Positions 11,525 to 20,138 are shown, numbered from the stretch's first letter. The stretch is 64,000 nt of DNA from Candidatus Hydrothermarchaeum profundi (GCA_002011125.2 MTMF02000008.1:1-64000), one strand, 5' to 3'. Program-made: numbers and translations. The notes: generated by a model from the letters alone, not told the origin.

Positions 11525-12441
11525 CGTCTTTTACCTAAAATCCTTGCTTCAACTGCGAGTATGGGTATCTCAATTATTGGAGCTATAGCGATTACTGCAG
11601 CAGTAAGAGGCAGGCTTGGAAATGCACCAAGGGCTATTGCCAGGGCAATTGGAGAATTCCTGGCAGAAGTTGTGAAGTTTAATAGCACAGTTTCTTCGTA
11701 TCTTAATTTAAAAAGTCTTTGAACAATAATAGATAAAAAGTACATAGAAATGAAGTATATTAAAATTGGAGCGGCTATAACTATAATTTTGTCTATGTTA
11801 GCGATAAACATCGATTCCTGAGAGGCGAACATAACCGCAACTACGATGCCCAGGAAAAAAGTTTGGAGATCTGAAACCATCTGATTGAAGGATCTTTTAC
11901 CTAGGTGCCTCGAGATTAGTGCTAAAGAGAGAGGGATTAAAAAAAAGAGAGCAAGTGTTTTTAAAAATAGTATCAGATCTATTCGGATAGTATTCCCCAT
12001 AAAAAGCAGTAGATATAAGGGTAAAAGTACTATTTGTATGCTTAGGTTTATTGGAATTAAAATAGTACCTAAAGCTACGTCTCCTTTAGCCGAGCTTGTA
12101 AATGTAAGAAACCAATCGGTACATGGCATTACGAAATACATTAGGAGACCTAGGAGTATAGCGGGATCATTAACAAATCCTGAACTCAGTCGCCATGTAA
12201 ATACGGGTACTAAAATAAAGTTCACAGCAAGGCTTAATGTAATAAATCTGCTATTTTTTGAAGCTTCAATGATGCGTCTAAAAGGGATATTTAGCATCAC
12301 TCCGTAGAGCATTAAAATTAGTCCTACAGTTATTATAGTGTCGGCTTCATCATGGAAGGTATATCCTAAGGCACCAGAGATCAAACCGATTATTATGCTT
12401 AGAATTAAAATTAAAGGCTCATTAATTTGCATGCAGTGCAA
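11521..12441 (-). CDS. BASS/ACR3-family transporter
   Basis: 306 aa with about ten membrane helices. The segment FVMPCTDWFLTFTSSAKGDV aligns with the conserved PCT-x4-(W/F)-x-L/S-GD region of ACR3 arsenite exporters and the wider bile acid:sodium symporter family, including the essential Cys of ACR3 in the same place. Other parts (ITAAVIAIAPIIEIPI) match the C-terminal half. ACR3-like arsenite efflux is one possibility; a general anion symporter is the alternative. No arsR or arsenate reductase lies beside it, so the substrate stays open. It separates the two polymerase-like genes and is read in the opposite direction. Confidence 0.7.
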   Translation of the reverse strand: MHCMQINEPLILILSIIIGLISGALGYTFHDEADTIITVGLILMLYGVMLNIPFRRIIEASKNSRFITLSLAVNFILVPVFTWRLSSGFVNDPAILLGLLMYFVMPCTDWFLTFTSSAKGDVALGTILIPINLSIQIVLLPLYLLLFMGNTIRIDLILFLKTLALFFLIPLSLALISRHLGKRSFNQMVSDLQTFFLGIVVAVMFASQESMFIANIDKIIVIAAPILIYFISMYFLSIIVQRLFKLRYEETVLLNFTTSARNSPIALAIALGAFPSLPLTAAVIAIAPIIEIPILAVEARILGKRR

Positions 12442-12609
12442 TCTATTAGGATTATATTTAAAGCTGACTTTTTACTAGAAACACTTTTCATGAAGACCGA
12501 GTTTTATTGTATAGATCGGAATGGCATCTGTGGCAAATACCCTCCTTAGACACATAGCAGGGCTTTCTCTTTCGGTAGATTTTTAATTACCTAGGTTAAC
12601 ACGAATAGC

Positions 12610-13617
12610 ATGAAGGTACTGCTAATAACCCAGTGGAAGCCTCGGAAGGGTGGTATAGTCACTCATGTGGACAATCTTATCAAAAATTCAAAAAATGATT
12701 TTATAATATTAACTTATGAAAAAACTATTGATCTTTCAGTTTTGAGAGCCTTTAGCTTTATTGTATATGGATTTTTTAGTGGTTTAAAAAAGAAATATGA
12801 TTTAATTCATGCTCATTACGCTTTTCCGCAAGGTTTCTTAGGAGTATTGCTAAAAAAAATATCTAGAAAACCTCTAATACTCACAATACATGGATCTGAT
12901 ATATTAGTTCTTAAAAAAAACCCATTTACAAAGGCTTTTGTAAAATATGTTTTAAAGAATTCTGATAAGATTATTGCGGTGAGCGAATACTTACGTAAAG
13001 AAGCCATAGAGATGGGCGTAAATGAAGATAAAATAATAGTTGTATACGGAGGAATCCCAAGAGCTATTAGACGAAAAAATGTAGAACCTGAGGATTCGAT
13101 ATGCTTTATCGGCAGCTTAGTGAAACAGAAAGGGGTTGATATCCTAATAAACGCTGTTAGAAAAGTAAAAAAGTCGAGGCCTAATGTGAAACTTTACATA
13201 GTGGGGGACGGGAAGGAGAGGAAAAAACTAGAGGCTTTATCTAAATATGATCCCGATATATATTTTACTGGAGAGGTAGGGGATTTGTCTGAAGTTTTAA
13301 GTAAATGCAAGGTGATGGTACTCCCATCTAGAGAAGAGGGATTTGGACTGGTACTTCTAGAGGCTATGGTTGCTGGCGTGCCTGTGGTTGCAACAAATGT
13401 TGGAGGGATCCCTGAAATAATAGAGGATGGAGTAAACGGGCTCTTAGTTGAGAGCGAGGACCCTGATGGACTTGCGAGGGCTATCTTGAAAGTGCTTGAT
13501 GATGAGAAGCTACGTGTGAAGTTGGTTGAGAATGGGAAAAAAATAGTGCAAAAATATAGCTGGGAGAGAATGGCTAATGAAATTGATAGGATATATGAGG
13601 AGTTTCTTGTTTCCTGA
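12610..13617 (+). CDS. GT4-family glycosyltransferase
   Basis: 335 aa, GT-B fold. The N-terminal half contains WKPRKGGIVTHVDNL and LILTIHGSDILVL; the C-terminal half has the donor-binding signature GSLVKQKGVDILINAV, then PSREEGFGLVLLEAMVAGVP and VATNVGGIPEII, the EX7E motif of family GT4. It probably adds a sugar from a nucleotide-sugar donor to a lipid-linked glycan on the cytoplasmic side. It overlaps the next polymerase-like gene, so both belong to one operon. Linkage and sugar cannot be predicted. Confidence 0.88.
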   Translation: MKVLLITQWKPRKGGIVTHVDNLIKNSKNDFIILTYEKTIDLSVLRAFSFIVYGFFSGLKKKYDLIHAHYAFPQGFLGVLLKKISRKPLILTIHGSDILVLKKNPFTKAFVKYVLKNSDKIIAVSEYLRKEAIEMGVNEDKIIVVYGGIPRAIRRKNVEPEDSICFIGSLVKQKGVDILINAVRKVKKSRPNVKLYIVGDGKERKKLEALSKYDPDIYFTGEVGDLSEVLSKCKVMVLPSREEGFGLVLLEAMVAGVPVVATNVGGIPEIIEDGVNGLLVESEDPDGLARAILKVLDDEKLRVKLVENGKKIVQKYSWERMANEIDRIYEEFLVS

Positions 13618-14755
13618 GATAGCTTTTCCATTTTTATATTTTCTTTTCCTTTTTTCGGCTTTTTTGTCTTATAATATTGAATCAACCAGCAGGTTTCTCT
13701 CTAGCCCGAGCATAATGAGCTATATTTTAAGTGTGCTTGGTATAACTATTTTTATTATTTCAGCGAGATTAGCTAGGAGAATTAAAATACCTAACTCAAA
13801 TCTATGGGTAATACCTCTCATACTCGGCGGCTTTGGCTATATCACTCTAGATCTAGCATTTTCGATGAATCCTGTGGTTAAAATTATGATCTCAGGGGGA
13901 TTTGCTATTTCACTCTGGTTTATATCAAAAAATATAGATAAAGTCGCCTTACTAACTTATGCATCGTTTTTTTTAGCTTTGGTTGCAACTCTTCTTATTC
14001 TCTCTAGAGGTGTTCCGATATTAAATCCAGTTTTTAGAGAAGAATCAGCGGTTACTCCTCTCAGAGCATTATTTCATGGGTTTGCTGTGTTCTCTGCCGC
14101 TCTATTATCAATACATCAAAATAGGAGATATATTTTAGGAGTCTTTTTTTTAGCTTTTTTGGGCATTATATCCGGGTTTAAATCAGATGCAATAGCCATT
14201 CTCATCTCAGCCACTATAGCAGGGATATTAGTAAGGGAAGTTAAAACGAGAGATATCCTAGCGGTCTTCGCGACGATTTTGTTTATATTAACTATAGTAA
14301 GTACTTACATAGCTAGAAGTTCCTATGGCGAGTGGAGTATCCATCCTATGTTATATATTTTTTATAGAATGGGTTTTACTTTCTCGGTGTTTGACAAGAT
14401 TGTTGCAATGAGTCTTCCTTTTGGTGTTACATTTGGAAAAGCTCTGTTAAGTCCCTCTCAAGAGATTATTAGTACTGTTGTATTAAACTATGATACTCCT
14501 CATATTATAACTTCTTCTCTCTTTGGTCCTGGGACTTTAGATTTCGGTATTTTAGGGTTAATATTAACTGCGTGCACTATTGGAGCTTTACTTGGAATTT
14601 TCCATGAGATGATCGAAAAACCTGTTCAGGCTTGCTTGTATTCCATTGCCTTAACGCACGCGTTTATTTTAGTAGAAGTAGGGCTACAACCAACAAGCTT
14701 TATATTCCTCTTCTCATTATTTTATTTGGCCATTGAAGCAAGAGAGAAAGAATAA
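13595..14755 (+). CDS. Oligosaccharide repeat unit polymerase-like membrane protein (copy 2)
   Basis: About 386 aa with about ten membrane helices, related to the protein at 10223: both have a cytoplasmic-basic entry, a large external loop (LPFGVTFGKALLSPSQ) and a late FGPGTLDFGILGLILTACT segment. A Wzy-like polymerase or ligase is the best guess. The ORF track starts at 13577 (MKLIGYM...); I prefer the ATG at 13595 because AGG precedes it by 4 nt and the hydrophobic N-terminus begins there, but 13577 is possible. Either start overlaps the end of the GT4 gene. Confidence 0.6.
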   Translation: MRSFLFPEIAFPFLYFLFLFSAFLSYNIESTSRFLSSPSIMSYILSVLGITIFIISARLARRIKIPNSNLWVIPLILGGFGYITLDLAFSMNPVVKIMISGGFAISLWFISKNIDKVALLTYASFFLALVATLLILSRGVPILNPVFREESAVTPLRALFHGFAVFSAALLSIHQNRRYILGVFFLAFLGIISGFKSDAIAILISATIAGILVREVKTRDILAVFATILFILTIVSTYIARSSYGEWSIHPMLYIFYRMGFTFSVFDKIVAMSLPFGVTFGKALLSPSQEIISTVVLNYDTPHIITSSLFGPGTLDFGILGLILTACTIGALLGIFHEMIEKPVQACLYSIALTHAFILVEVGLQPTSFIFLFSLFYLAIEAREKE

Positions 14756-14776
14756 GTTTATTTGAGAGGTGCTAAA

Positions 14777-15862
14777 ATGCGACTTGACAGGTTTTGGGTC
14801 TCATTACTTTTAACGTTAGTAGTTTTACAATCTGTTACAATAAGTGCGTATAGGCTAACTTCAGAAGTGTCCCCAATAGAAGAATCTGGACCGCTTCAGT
14901 ATACCGTGCCCCCTACCTTAATTCCTAAAGAAACGCCTATCCCAACTACCACTACTCCACCAATCATGACTACCACGCCCCCTCCGCTAGCTGAGCCTTT
15001 ACAGCTTTTATGGAACTATGATACTGGGTGGGATGTGTATGGCGTAGACATATCCAGTAATGGAGAACTCATAGTCGCGGGCTCAAGGAACTACATTCTA
15101 TACCTCTTCAATAAAGATGGTGAAGTAATCTGGGAATTAGATATTGGTGCGCCTATTGATGATGTAGCTATATCTAGTGACGGAAATTACATTGTGGCTA
15201 CAAGTTATATTGTCCCAAAAGGAAAGTTATATCTCTTTGATGTTAAAGGAAACCAGCTCTGGAGTAAGGAGATAGCTAGCCCAATGAGGGGGGTTGACAT
15301 AACTGCTACTGGAGAGCTTATAGCAGTAGGAGCTGAAAATGGATATGTATACCTCTTTGATATAAAGGGAGAAGAAAAGTGGAAATTTAAGACCGATAAA
15401 AGCGCATATGGTGTTTGGGATGTTGCTTTTTCTCCAACAGAGGACTATATTGTCGCAGGGGTAGATGATATGAACATCTACGTCTTAGATATCAATGGTA
15501 ATCTATTATGGAAGAGGACTCCTGGAGAAAAAAGCTATATTTACGGAGTTGACGTAGCTGGAGGATATATTGGTGCAGCGGCTCAAAATTTGAATGTATA
15601 CCTCTATGATGAAAAAGGAAATAAGCTTTGGAGCTATAAAACCGAGTTCTCTAATTATGATGTAGCTATTTCCCCAGATAGCAGATTCATCGCAGTAGGC
15701 TCGTGGGATACTAATCTGTATTTGCTTGATAAAGAAGGGAATTTAATTATGAAATATGAGATAGGAGATTACGTTAATAGGGTATCTTTCTCTGGAGATG
15801 GAAGATACCTAGTAGTCGCTTCTGAGGATGATAACGTATACTTTTTCGAGCTTGGAGGTTGA
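14777..15862 (+). CDS. Secreted PQQ/WD40-like beta-propeller protein
   Basis: 361 aa. A signal peptide or anchor (FWVSLLLTLVVLQSVTISAY) is followed by a Thr/Pro linker (TTTTPPIMTTTPPPLAEP) and then about seven propeller blades with the repeat (Y)L(F/Y)D.KG...W.....; a recurring strand is VAISPDSRFIAVGS. The linker is typical of O-glycosylated archaeal surface proteins. The track begins at TTG 14762, but GAGAGGTG lies inside that extension, 5-6 nt before ATG 14777, which must be the start. It is cotranscribed with the glycan genes and may be a surface lectin-like or scaffold protein; no enzymatic residues are visible. Confidence 0.8.
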   Translation: MRLDRFWVSLLLTLVVLQSVTISAYRLTSEVSPIEESGPLQYTVPPTLIPKETPIPTTTTPPIMTTTPPPLAEPLQLLWNYDTGWDVYGVDISSNGELIVAGSRNYILYLFNKDGEVIWELDIGAPIDDVAISSDGNYIVATSYIVPKGKLYLFDVKGNQLWSKEIASPMRGVDITATGELIAVGAENGYVYLFDIKGEEKWKFKTDKSAYGVWDVAFSPTEDYIVAGVDDMNIYVLDINGNLLWKRTPGEKSYIYGVDVAGGYIGAAAQNLNVYLYDEKGNKLWSYKTEFSNYDVAISPDSRFIAVGSWDTNLYLLDKEGNLIMKYEIGDYVNRVSFSGDGRYLVVASEDDNVYFFELGG

Positions 15863-16793
15863 GTTTCTTTTAATAGTACCTCTGATACTCAGCTTTTTAG
15901 TCACTTTCTTGCTGACTCCTTTCTTATCTAAAGTACTCAGGGAAAGAGGAATAGTCGGGGTAGACCTTCACAAAGAAGAAAAACAGTATGTCCCAGAGAT
16001 GGTTGGAATAGCGATTCTCATCGGGTTTACATCATCAACTCTCGTAGCTTATTTAATCCTGAAAAGCCATAATATATCCCCCATAACTTTGGTAGCACTT
16101 CTCACGGGATTCCTCGGCATTATTGATGGGTTTAAAAAACTAACAGCACTACAAAAAATAGTTTTCCTCTCTTTAATTGGAGCAATTCTCATACCCTATT
16201 CTAATCTAGAGATATTAGGTTATGATGTTGGGGTCTTCTATCTTTTACTTGTTCCCATACTATTCATGTGCCTATCTAATTTTACTAACATGCTTGCTGG
16301 CTTTAATGGACTAGAAATCGGAACAGGAGCTATAGCGACAGCAGGGTTAGCTGTTATTTCATTCTTAGATGGTAAAGAATTAAGTTTTCTTATAAGTACA
16401 GGGTTACTCGGTTCTCTTATTGCCTTTTTATACTACAATAAGTATCCCGCTAAAGTATTCCCCGGGGATGTGGGTACTCTTATTATCGGTGCGGTATTAT
16501 TTTCATGTGCGGTTATAGATCAGCTTGATTTGATCGTGATAGGTGTACTTTTTTTTCCATATATTTTAGACGCTTGGTTAAAATACTTCTCAGCAGGAGT
16601 AATGACGCGAGAATCTCAGAGTCCTACTATAGTTAAAGAAGGAAAACTCTATATCCCAGAGAATAGTAATCTCTCACTTCCGAGGCTTATACTTAAAATT
16701 AAGCCTTTTACAGAGAAAGAAATAGTCTTGTGGATATGGCTAATAGAGGCAGTTTTTAGCGGACTAGCAATTTTGGTATCCTTCGCTTTTTAA
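15828..16793 (+). CDS. UDP-GlcNAc-1-phosphate transferase-like protein (GPT/MraY/WecA superfamily)
   Basis: 321 aa with about ten helices. Signature sites of polyprenyl-phosphate N-acetylhexosamine-1-P transferases are present: NFTNMLAGFNGLE (Mg-binding region of the Alg7/AglH type) and KVFPGDVGTL. It would load the first sugar phosphate onto dolichol phosphate for N-glycosylation or a surface glycan. The gene overlaps the propeller gene by 35 bp if it starts at ATG 15828. A strong GGAGGT lies at 15854-15859 with no canonical start just downstream in frame, so a shorter form from a non-standard codon cannot be excluded. Confidence 0.82.
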   Translation: MITYTFSSLEVEFLLIVPLILSFLVTFLLTPFLSKVLRERGIVGVDLHKEEKQYVPEMVGIAILIGFTSSTLVAYLILKSHNISPITLVALLTGFLGIIDGFKKLTALQKIVFLSLIGAILIPYSNLEILGYDVGVFYLLLVPILFMCLSNFTNMLAGFNGLEIGTGAIATAGLAVISFLDGKELSFLISTGLLGSLIAFLYYNKYPAKVFPGDVGTLIIGAVLFSCAVIDQLDLIVIGVLFFPYILDAWLKYFSAGVMTRESQSPTIVKEGKLYIPENSNLSLPRLILKIKPFTEKEIVLWIWLIEAVFSGLAILVSFAF

Positions 16794-17206
16794 GATGGCT
16801 TCACAACTATCTCGCCGCTTGGGAGTACTCCCACCTCGAATTCAGTAAGCACTCTTCTACCTTTAATTTTATCGCCCGTTTTTTCTTTTAAAATACTAGA
16901 AAGATATGGAAAGCTATGCTTAACCCATATTCCCTTTTTATCTGCTGCTTTGTATATCTCCCTAACTGCATCATTTAGGTCGGTTTCTGGTTTTATGGCG
17001 ATCCATATCGCGGCATCTAGTGTCTTTACTAATTCCAAAGTATTTTTTGCTTTTTGAATATTCTTTAATGCACTTTTTTCAGTCGCAGATATGTTTGCCT
17101 TCGAAGTACCTAGCATTTTGGCTATTTCAACTTGGGAGTATCCTTGATTTCTGAGACGCAGTACCTCTACTTGACGTTCTGTTAAGATTATATTCTTTTT
17201 ATCCAT
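16790..17206 (-). CDS. tfx: Tfx-family transcription regulator
   Basis: 138 aa. The N-terminal 60 residues are a sigma-70 region 4-like helix-turn-helix (LTERQVEVLRLRNQGYSQVE then IAKMLGTSKANISATEKSAL). The C-terminal half is the acidic domain typical of Tfx. In Methanothermobacter, Tfx binds the promoter of the molybdenum formylmethanofuran dehydrogenase operon. Here it overlaps mobB by 8 bp and is near an fmdE-like gene and moeA, so a role in molybdenum-enzyme expression fits well. Whether it binds the shared element near 19.66 kb is untested. Confidence 0.88.
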   Translation of the reverse strand: MDKKNIILTERQVEVLRLRNQGYSQVEIAKMLGTSKANISATEKSALKNIQKAKNTLELVKTLDAAIWIAIKPETDLNDAVREIYKAADKKGIWVKHSFPYLSSILKEKTGDKIKGRRVLTEFEVGVLPSGEIVVKPS

Positions 17207-17687
17207 TCTTGTACCCCTCTATGAGATCGGCAAGTTCTTTAATATCTTCAAATTTAAAGAGAGGGGCATCCGATTTTACAATGCCGTCACTAACCACTGC
17301 TATAAGGTTTTTTTTAGAGAACAACTTAAGGTCTTCTTCACTTTTTACTACCGCTATTTTGGGCGTATCAGCCTTGGTATAACCTTCAGTTAGTACAAAA
17401 TCTTCTGAATCTAAATATTCCGATACCAGGTTCTTCAGAAGATATTCCTTCTCTATATTTTTTGTGATCACAAGTCTGTCTGGTGAAGATATGATAACCG
17501 TGTCTGCCCCTGCAGCGAAATGCCTCCAAGTATCTTTCCCTGGCTCATCCATGGAAAAGCCATAGTGAATATGATGTTTTACGGTACCGATACGATATCC
17601 TCTGCTTTTAAGCTCAGCTATTAATCGTTCTATTAAAGTAGTCTTGCCAGATTTCTTTTTACCGACTATAGATATTATTGGGGGCAT
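17199..17687 (-). CDS. mobB: Molybdopterin-guanine dinucleotide biosynthesis protein MobB
   Basis: 162 aa P-loop GTPase of the MobB family: Walker A GKKKSGKTTLIERLI, the switch-like KHHIHYGFSMDEPGKDTWRH with the His and Asp pattern of MobB, then GADTVIISSPDRL and VLTEGYTKADTPKIAVV. It assists attachment of GMP to molybdopterin for the DMSO-reductase-type enzymes NapA and NXR-like alpha encoded nearby. It overlaps tfx and begins at ATG behind AAGAAGAG. Confidence 0.92.
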   Translation of the reverse strand: MPPIISIVGKKKSGKTTLIERLIAELKSRGYRIGTVKHHIHYGFSMDEPGKDTWRHFAAGADTVIISSPDRLVITKNIEKEYLLKNLVSEYLDSEDFVLTEGYTKADTPKIAVVKSEEDLKLFSKKNLIAVVSDGIVKSDAPLFKFEDIKELADLIEGYKNG

Positions 17688-17782
17688 ACTCTTCTTTTAA
17701 ATTTTTATAGCTAAAAGCTTTTTTCTAAACTTTTTTTAAGCGCTCTTTAATATCTCCCTACTCTAAAAAACTAATCAATTAT

Positions 17783-18373
17783 CTATGTTGCGATAACTTG
17801 GTAGTATTCGTTATTCACACAACTTTTGCAAATTTTTGTCCCATTTTCTCTGACTACAAGTGCTAAAGGAATTAAGTCCCCACAATAATCGCACTTTACT
17901 ATTTCAGAGTTTTCGAACTCTTGCGTCAGTGAGATTTTTACTTTCTTAATGTCCAGATATTCTTCATTTAACTCTAATAGTTGATAGCTCAATTCTTTCT
18001 CTTCATCTCTGGTAAGCTTCCTTTCTCTCATCATCCATCTCTTCATCAGGCTGGATAACCTATAGGCATCTTCCTTTAGTCCAACCCGTATCCCTACCTT
18101 CGTGTCCACCCTTGCTACCGTTATTGCAAGTTTACCATAATTCTTCACAATAGCGTTTCCATGGCCAAGAGTACATCCAGTAACAGCTTGAGCACCGTCA
18201 GCTAGACATCTAGCAGTTTCTGCTATGAGTATAGCTTTTTTGTTTCCTCTATTTATTCCTAATTTTTCCATAGCTATGCTACTCATCCTAACTCCCAGAG
18301 CGAGTCCAGGAGCGAGATGGCCATGCAGTTTAACCGCAAGTTCTAATGCTTCATCCTCGAGCATCATTAACAT
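17783..18373 (-). CDS. FmdE-family protein with C-terminal zinc ribbon
   Basis: 196 aa. Residues 5-140 match FmdE: HGHLAPGLALGVRMS with the conserved His-Gly-His, then TARCLADGAQAVTGCTLGHG with its two cysteines, binding a metal. A treble-clef or zinc ribbon follows (CDYCGDLIPLALVVRENG.. CKSC). FmdE copurifies with Mo-formylmethanofuran dehydrogenase in methanogens, but most homologues are stand-alone and sit near molybdenum cofactor genes, as here next to moeA. A role in Mo insertion or storage is inference. AAAGGAGG favours ATG 18367 or 18364 over the track's first ATG by spacing; the difference is two or three residues. Confidence 0.85.
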   Translation of the reverse strand: MLMMLEDEALELAVKLHGHLAPGLALGVRMSSIAMEKLGINRGNKKAILIAETARCLADGAQAVTGCTLGHGNAIVKNYGKLAITVARVDTKVGIRVGLKEDAYRLSSLMKRWMMRERKLTRDEEKELSYQLLELNEEYLDIKKVKISLTQEFENSEIVKCDYCGDLIPLALVVRENGTKICKSCVNNEYYQVIAT

Positions 18374-18382
18374 ATTCCTCCT

Positions 18383-19582
18383 TTAAAACAAGTTTACCTC
18401 AATAACCTCTCCTTTCTCAATATTCCTTTCAGTAATTACATATCCATCGGCGACTGTAGCTCTGAGAGAAGATGCTATGGTTGAAACATTGTAAAAATCG
18501 TCTGAGCGCATGAATTGCATATGTGAATTCTGGAACCCTATCGGAATCGCCTTCTCGTCATTAACTTGTACGAATACAATATTAGCAAAGCCTTCAGTAG
18601 CCATTTTTATGTTTTCAGTAATTCTCAGTTTTTTTACAGGTCTTGCCGCATCTCCTAAGAAGTACTTCTGAAGATTAAGTTCGGCAGCCACAAAAGCACC
18701 GGTAGGTTTACCTGGAAGAGCAAAAATTGGTGTACTCTCAATTATTCCAACAGCTAAAGGTTTACCTGGTCTAGTTCTTACTCTATAAAAAATCAGAGTG
18801 CCGAGTTCCATTATAGCTTTGAGTACATAGTCTCTATTACCTACGGATACTCCGCCACTTGTAATAATCACGTCATATTTGCTTGCTTCCAAAAGTTTTT
18901 CAGTTAGTTTTTTTAGATCGTCTGGTACAGTTCCTAAGAATAGTGGATCGCATCCCCACTCCTTTAAGCAGGCCATTATCATAGGGGCATTTGTGTCTAT
19001 AATCATATTATTGTGAACTTCGTCCCCGGTTGATATGACTGCAACGTTGGGTTTCTTATACACTTTGACTTTACTTACTCCAGCTCCATAAAGTATTCCT
19101 ATCTCTTGCGGGCGTATCTGTGTTTTTTTTCTGAGAATTATCTCCCCTCTACGATAATTACTTCCGGCTTTCACTACTTTAGTCCACTTTTCTACGGGTT
19201 TGCCGTAAAGATTTTCTCCTTTAACTTCTGAATCCTCCAACTTCAAGACACAGTCGGCACCGTCGGGGAGATATGCACCTGTAGCTATACTGACAGCTTC
19301 TCCAGCTCTTAGTCTCGGAATATCCTTTTTTTCTGTACCAGCATAAACAGAGCCAACAATCTTTAATGGATAACTTTTAGAGTCTTCATGGCGAATTGCA
19401 AAACCATCATAAGAGGCCATGTGATAAGGCGGAGAATTTTCTTCTGACACTACATCCTCAGCTAATTCCCTATTGAGAGATTTTTCAACTGTCACAAATT
19501 CAGAATCACGGTTGTAGTAATATTTTTCTCTTAGTTCTGCGATTAAAGATTGAGACTCTTGTAAGGTAATTAACTCCTTCAT
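18383..19582 (-). CDS. moeA: Molybdopterin molybdenumtransferase
   Basis: 399 aa. MoeA inserts molybdate into adenylylated molybdopterin. All four domains are recognisable: SPPYHMASYDGFAIRHED, SIATGAYLPDGADCV, GSNYRRGEIILRKKT, the catalytic TGDEV and TSGGVSVGNRDYV, then ALPGKPTGAFV with the RTRPGKP motif before it, and a beta-barrel C-terminus. No PBP-like fusion domain. The ATG follows an A8 tract with no upstream Shine-Dalgarno. It is 9 bp ahead of the FmdE-like gene, and a long AT-rich regulatory region lies before it. Confidence 0.93.
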   Translation of the reverse strand: MKELITLQESQSLIAELREKYYYNRDSEFVTVEKSLNRELAEDVVSEENSPPYHMASYDGFAIRHEDSKSYPLKIVGSVYAGTEKKDIPRLRAGEAVSIATGAYLPDGADCVLKLEDSEVKGENLYGKPVEKWTKVVKAGSNYRRGEIILRKKTQIRPQEIGILYGAGVSKVKVYKKPNVAVISTGDEVHNNMIIDTNAPMIMACLKEWGCDPLFLGTVPDDLKKLTEKLLEASKYDVIITSGGVSVGNRDYVLKAIMELGTLIFYRVRTRPGKPLAVGIIESTPIFALPGKPTGAFVAAELNLQKYFLGDAARPVKKLRITENIKMATEGFANIVFVQVNDEKAIPIGFQNSHMQFMRSDDFYNVSTIASSLRATVADGYVITERNIEKGEVIEVNLF

Positions 19583-19606
19583 TTTTTTTTCTATATTGAT
19601 TTTACT

Positions 19607-19630
19607 AAATCAAATACTTTTATTTGATTT
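19607..19630. promoter_or_regulatory. Perfect 10-bp dyad upstream of moeA
   Basis: AAATCAAATA-CTTT-TATTTGATTT, arms fully complementary with a 4-bp spacer. A third half-site (AAAATCAAATA) lies at 19637-19647. Given the TATA-like TATTTATATT near 19650 on the minus strand, the dyad would straddle the transcription start, where a repressor usually acts. It could also fold as an RNA hairpin in the leader. Confidence 0.55.
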
Positions 19631-19650
19631 TGTGATAAAATCAAATATAA

Positions 19651-19681
19651 ATACTTTTTTTTGAAAAAAAATTTCAAATAA
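19651..19681 (-). promoter_or_regulatory. Shared operator-promoter element before moeA
   Basis: On the plus strand ATACTTTTTTTTGAAA then AAAAATTTCAAATAA. 29 of the 31 bases equal the element before the hao-nap operon. It contains TTTGAAA-N5-TTTCAAA (19660-19678) directly joined to the A-rich BRE (CAAAAAAAAG) and a TATA-like box on the minus strand. Activator site upstream of BRE is the simplest reading. Confidence 0.65.
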
Positions 19682-19898
19682 GTGTGAATGACTTATGTAA
19701 TTTTTTTTTAAATAGCTCTTAATTTTCGTTTCATGGTTAAGTAAGTAGATCAAGTGAATGAAAAATCTCACATTGAAAAAGGTGTTTAGAAATGTATTAA
19801 CCACATAACTTTTTGAACTACAATTTAAAGTTTTTTATTAAAATTTTCTTAATTTACGTATATTTATACGGAATCTAATATTTTAGAAAAAAAAGTTA

Positions 19899-20138
19899 TT
19901 ACTTAATATCTTCAACGTTAAAATATACCAGCTGGAAATCTATCACACAATTCCACTTTTCTATTTTTTTTGAAATACTTTCTAAATCTTCTGTTGTTTT
20001 TGCTTCTAATACGATAGCTATACCTTTACTACCCACCCCTTTGATCTCTACTCCTTTTAATTTTTTCAGAAGACTTTTAACTTTTTTTTCTTCCCTAGGC
20101 ATAGGCACTACAACAGCTCCAGCAATTGGCAAGTTCAT
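19899..20138 (-). CDS. napD: NapD-like chaperone for periplasmic nitrate reductase
   Basis: 79 aa, a single ferredoxin-like fold with the NapD pattern: a hydrophobic first strand (IAGAVVVPMP), a helix, GVEIKGVGSKGIAIVLEA, and the closing strand FQLVYFNVED. NapD binds the twin-arginine signal of NapA and holds back export until the cofactor is in place. Its position as third gene after the HAO-like cytochrome and NapA supports the call. Sequence similarity is modest, as usual for NapD. Confidence 0.78.
   Translation of the reverse strand: MNLPIAGAVVVPMPREEKKVKSLLKKLKGVEIKGVGSKGIAIVLEAKTTEDLESISKKIEKWNCVIDFQLVYFNVEDIK

Larger units (their letters stand above)
19583..19898. promoter_or_regulatory. 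AT-rich control region before moeA (316 bp, no gene)
   Basis: This gap separates napD from moeA, both read leftward. Reading toward moeA it contains poly-T/A stretches (terminator for napD is likely among them), the shared dyad-BRE-TATA element at 19651-19681, and a second perfect dyad at 19607-19630 just before moeA. The 64-aa ORF listed across it is composed of these repeats and is not credible as a gene. Confidence 0.7.

Noticed and set aside
12490-12550. 19-codon ORF between the transporter and GT4 genes (MKTEFYCIDRNG)
   Set aside because: Too short, no upstream ribosome site; likely chance.
15828-15875. Non-canonical start (CTT or ATA) for the GPT-like gene after GGAGGT at 15854
   Set aside because: The GGAGGT is also the end of the propeller coding frame, and an ATG exists upstream at 15828; evidence insufficient.
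19610-19804. 64-aa ORF on the minus strand between napD and moeA
   Set aside because: It consists of the AT-rich promoter/dyad region, has no ribosome site and a composition of Phe, Lys, Ile and Asn typical of AT runs.
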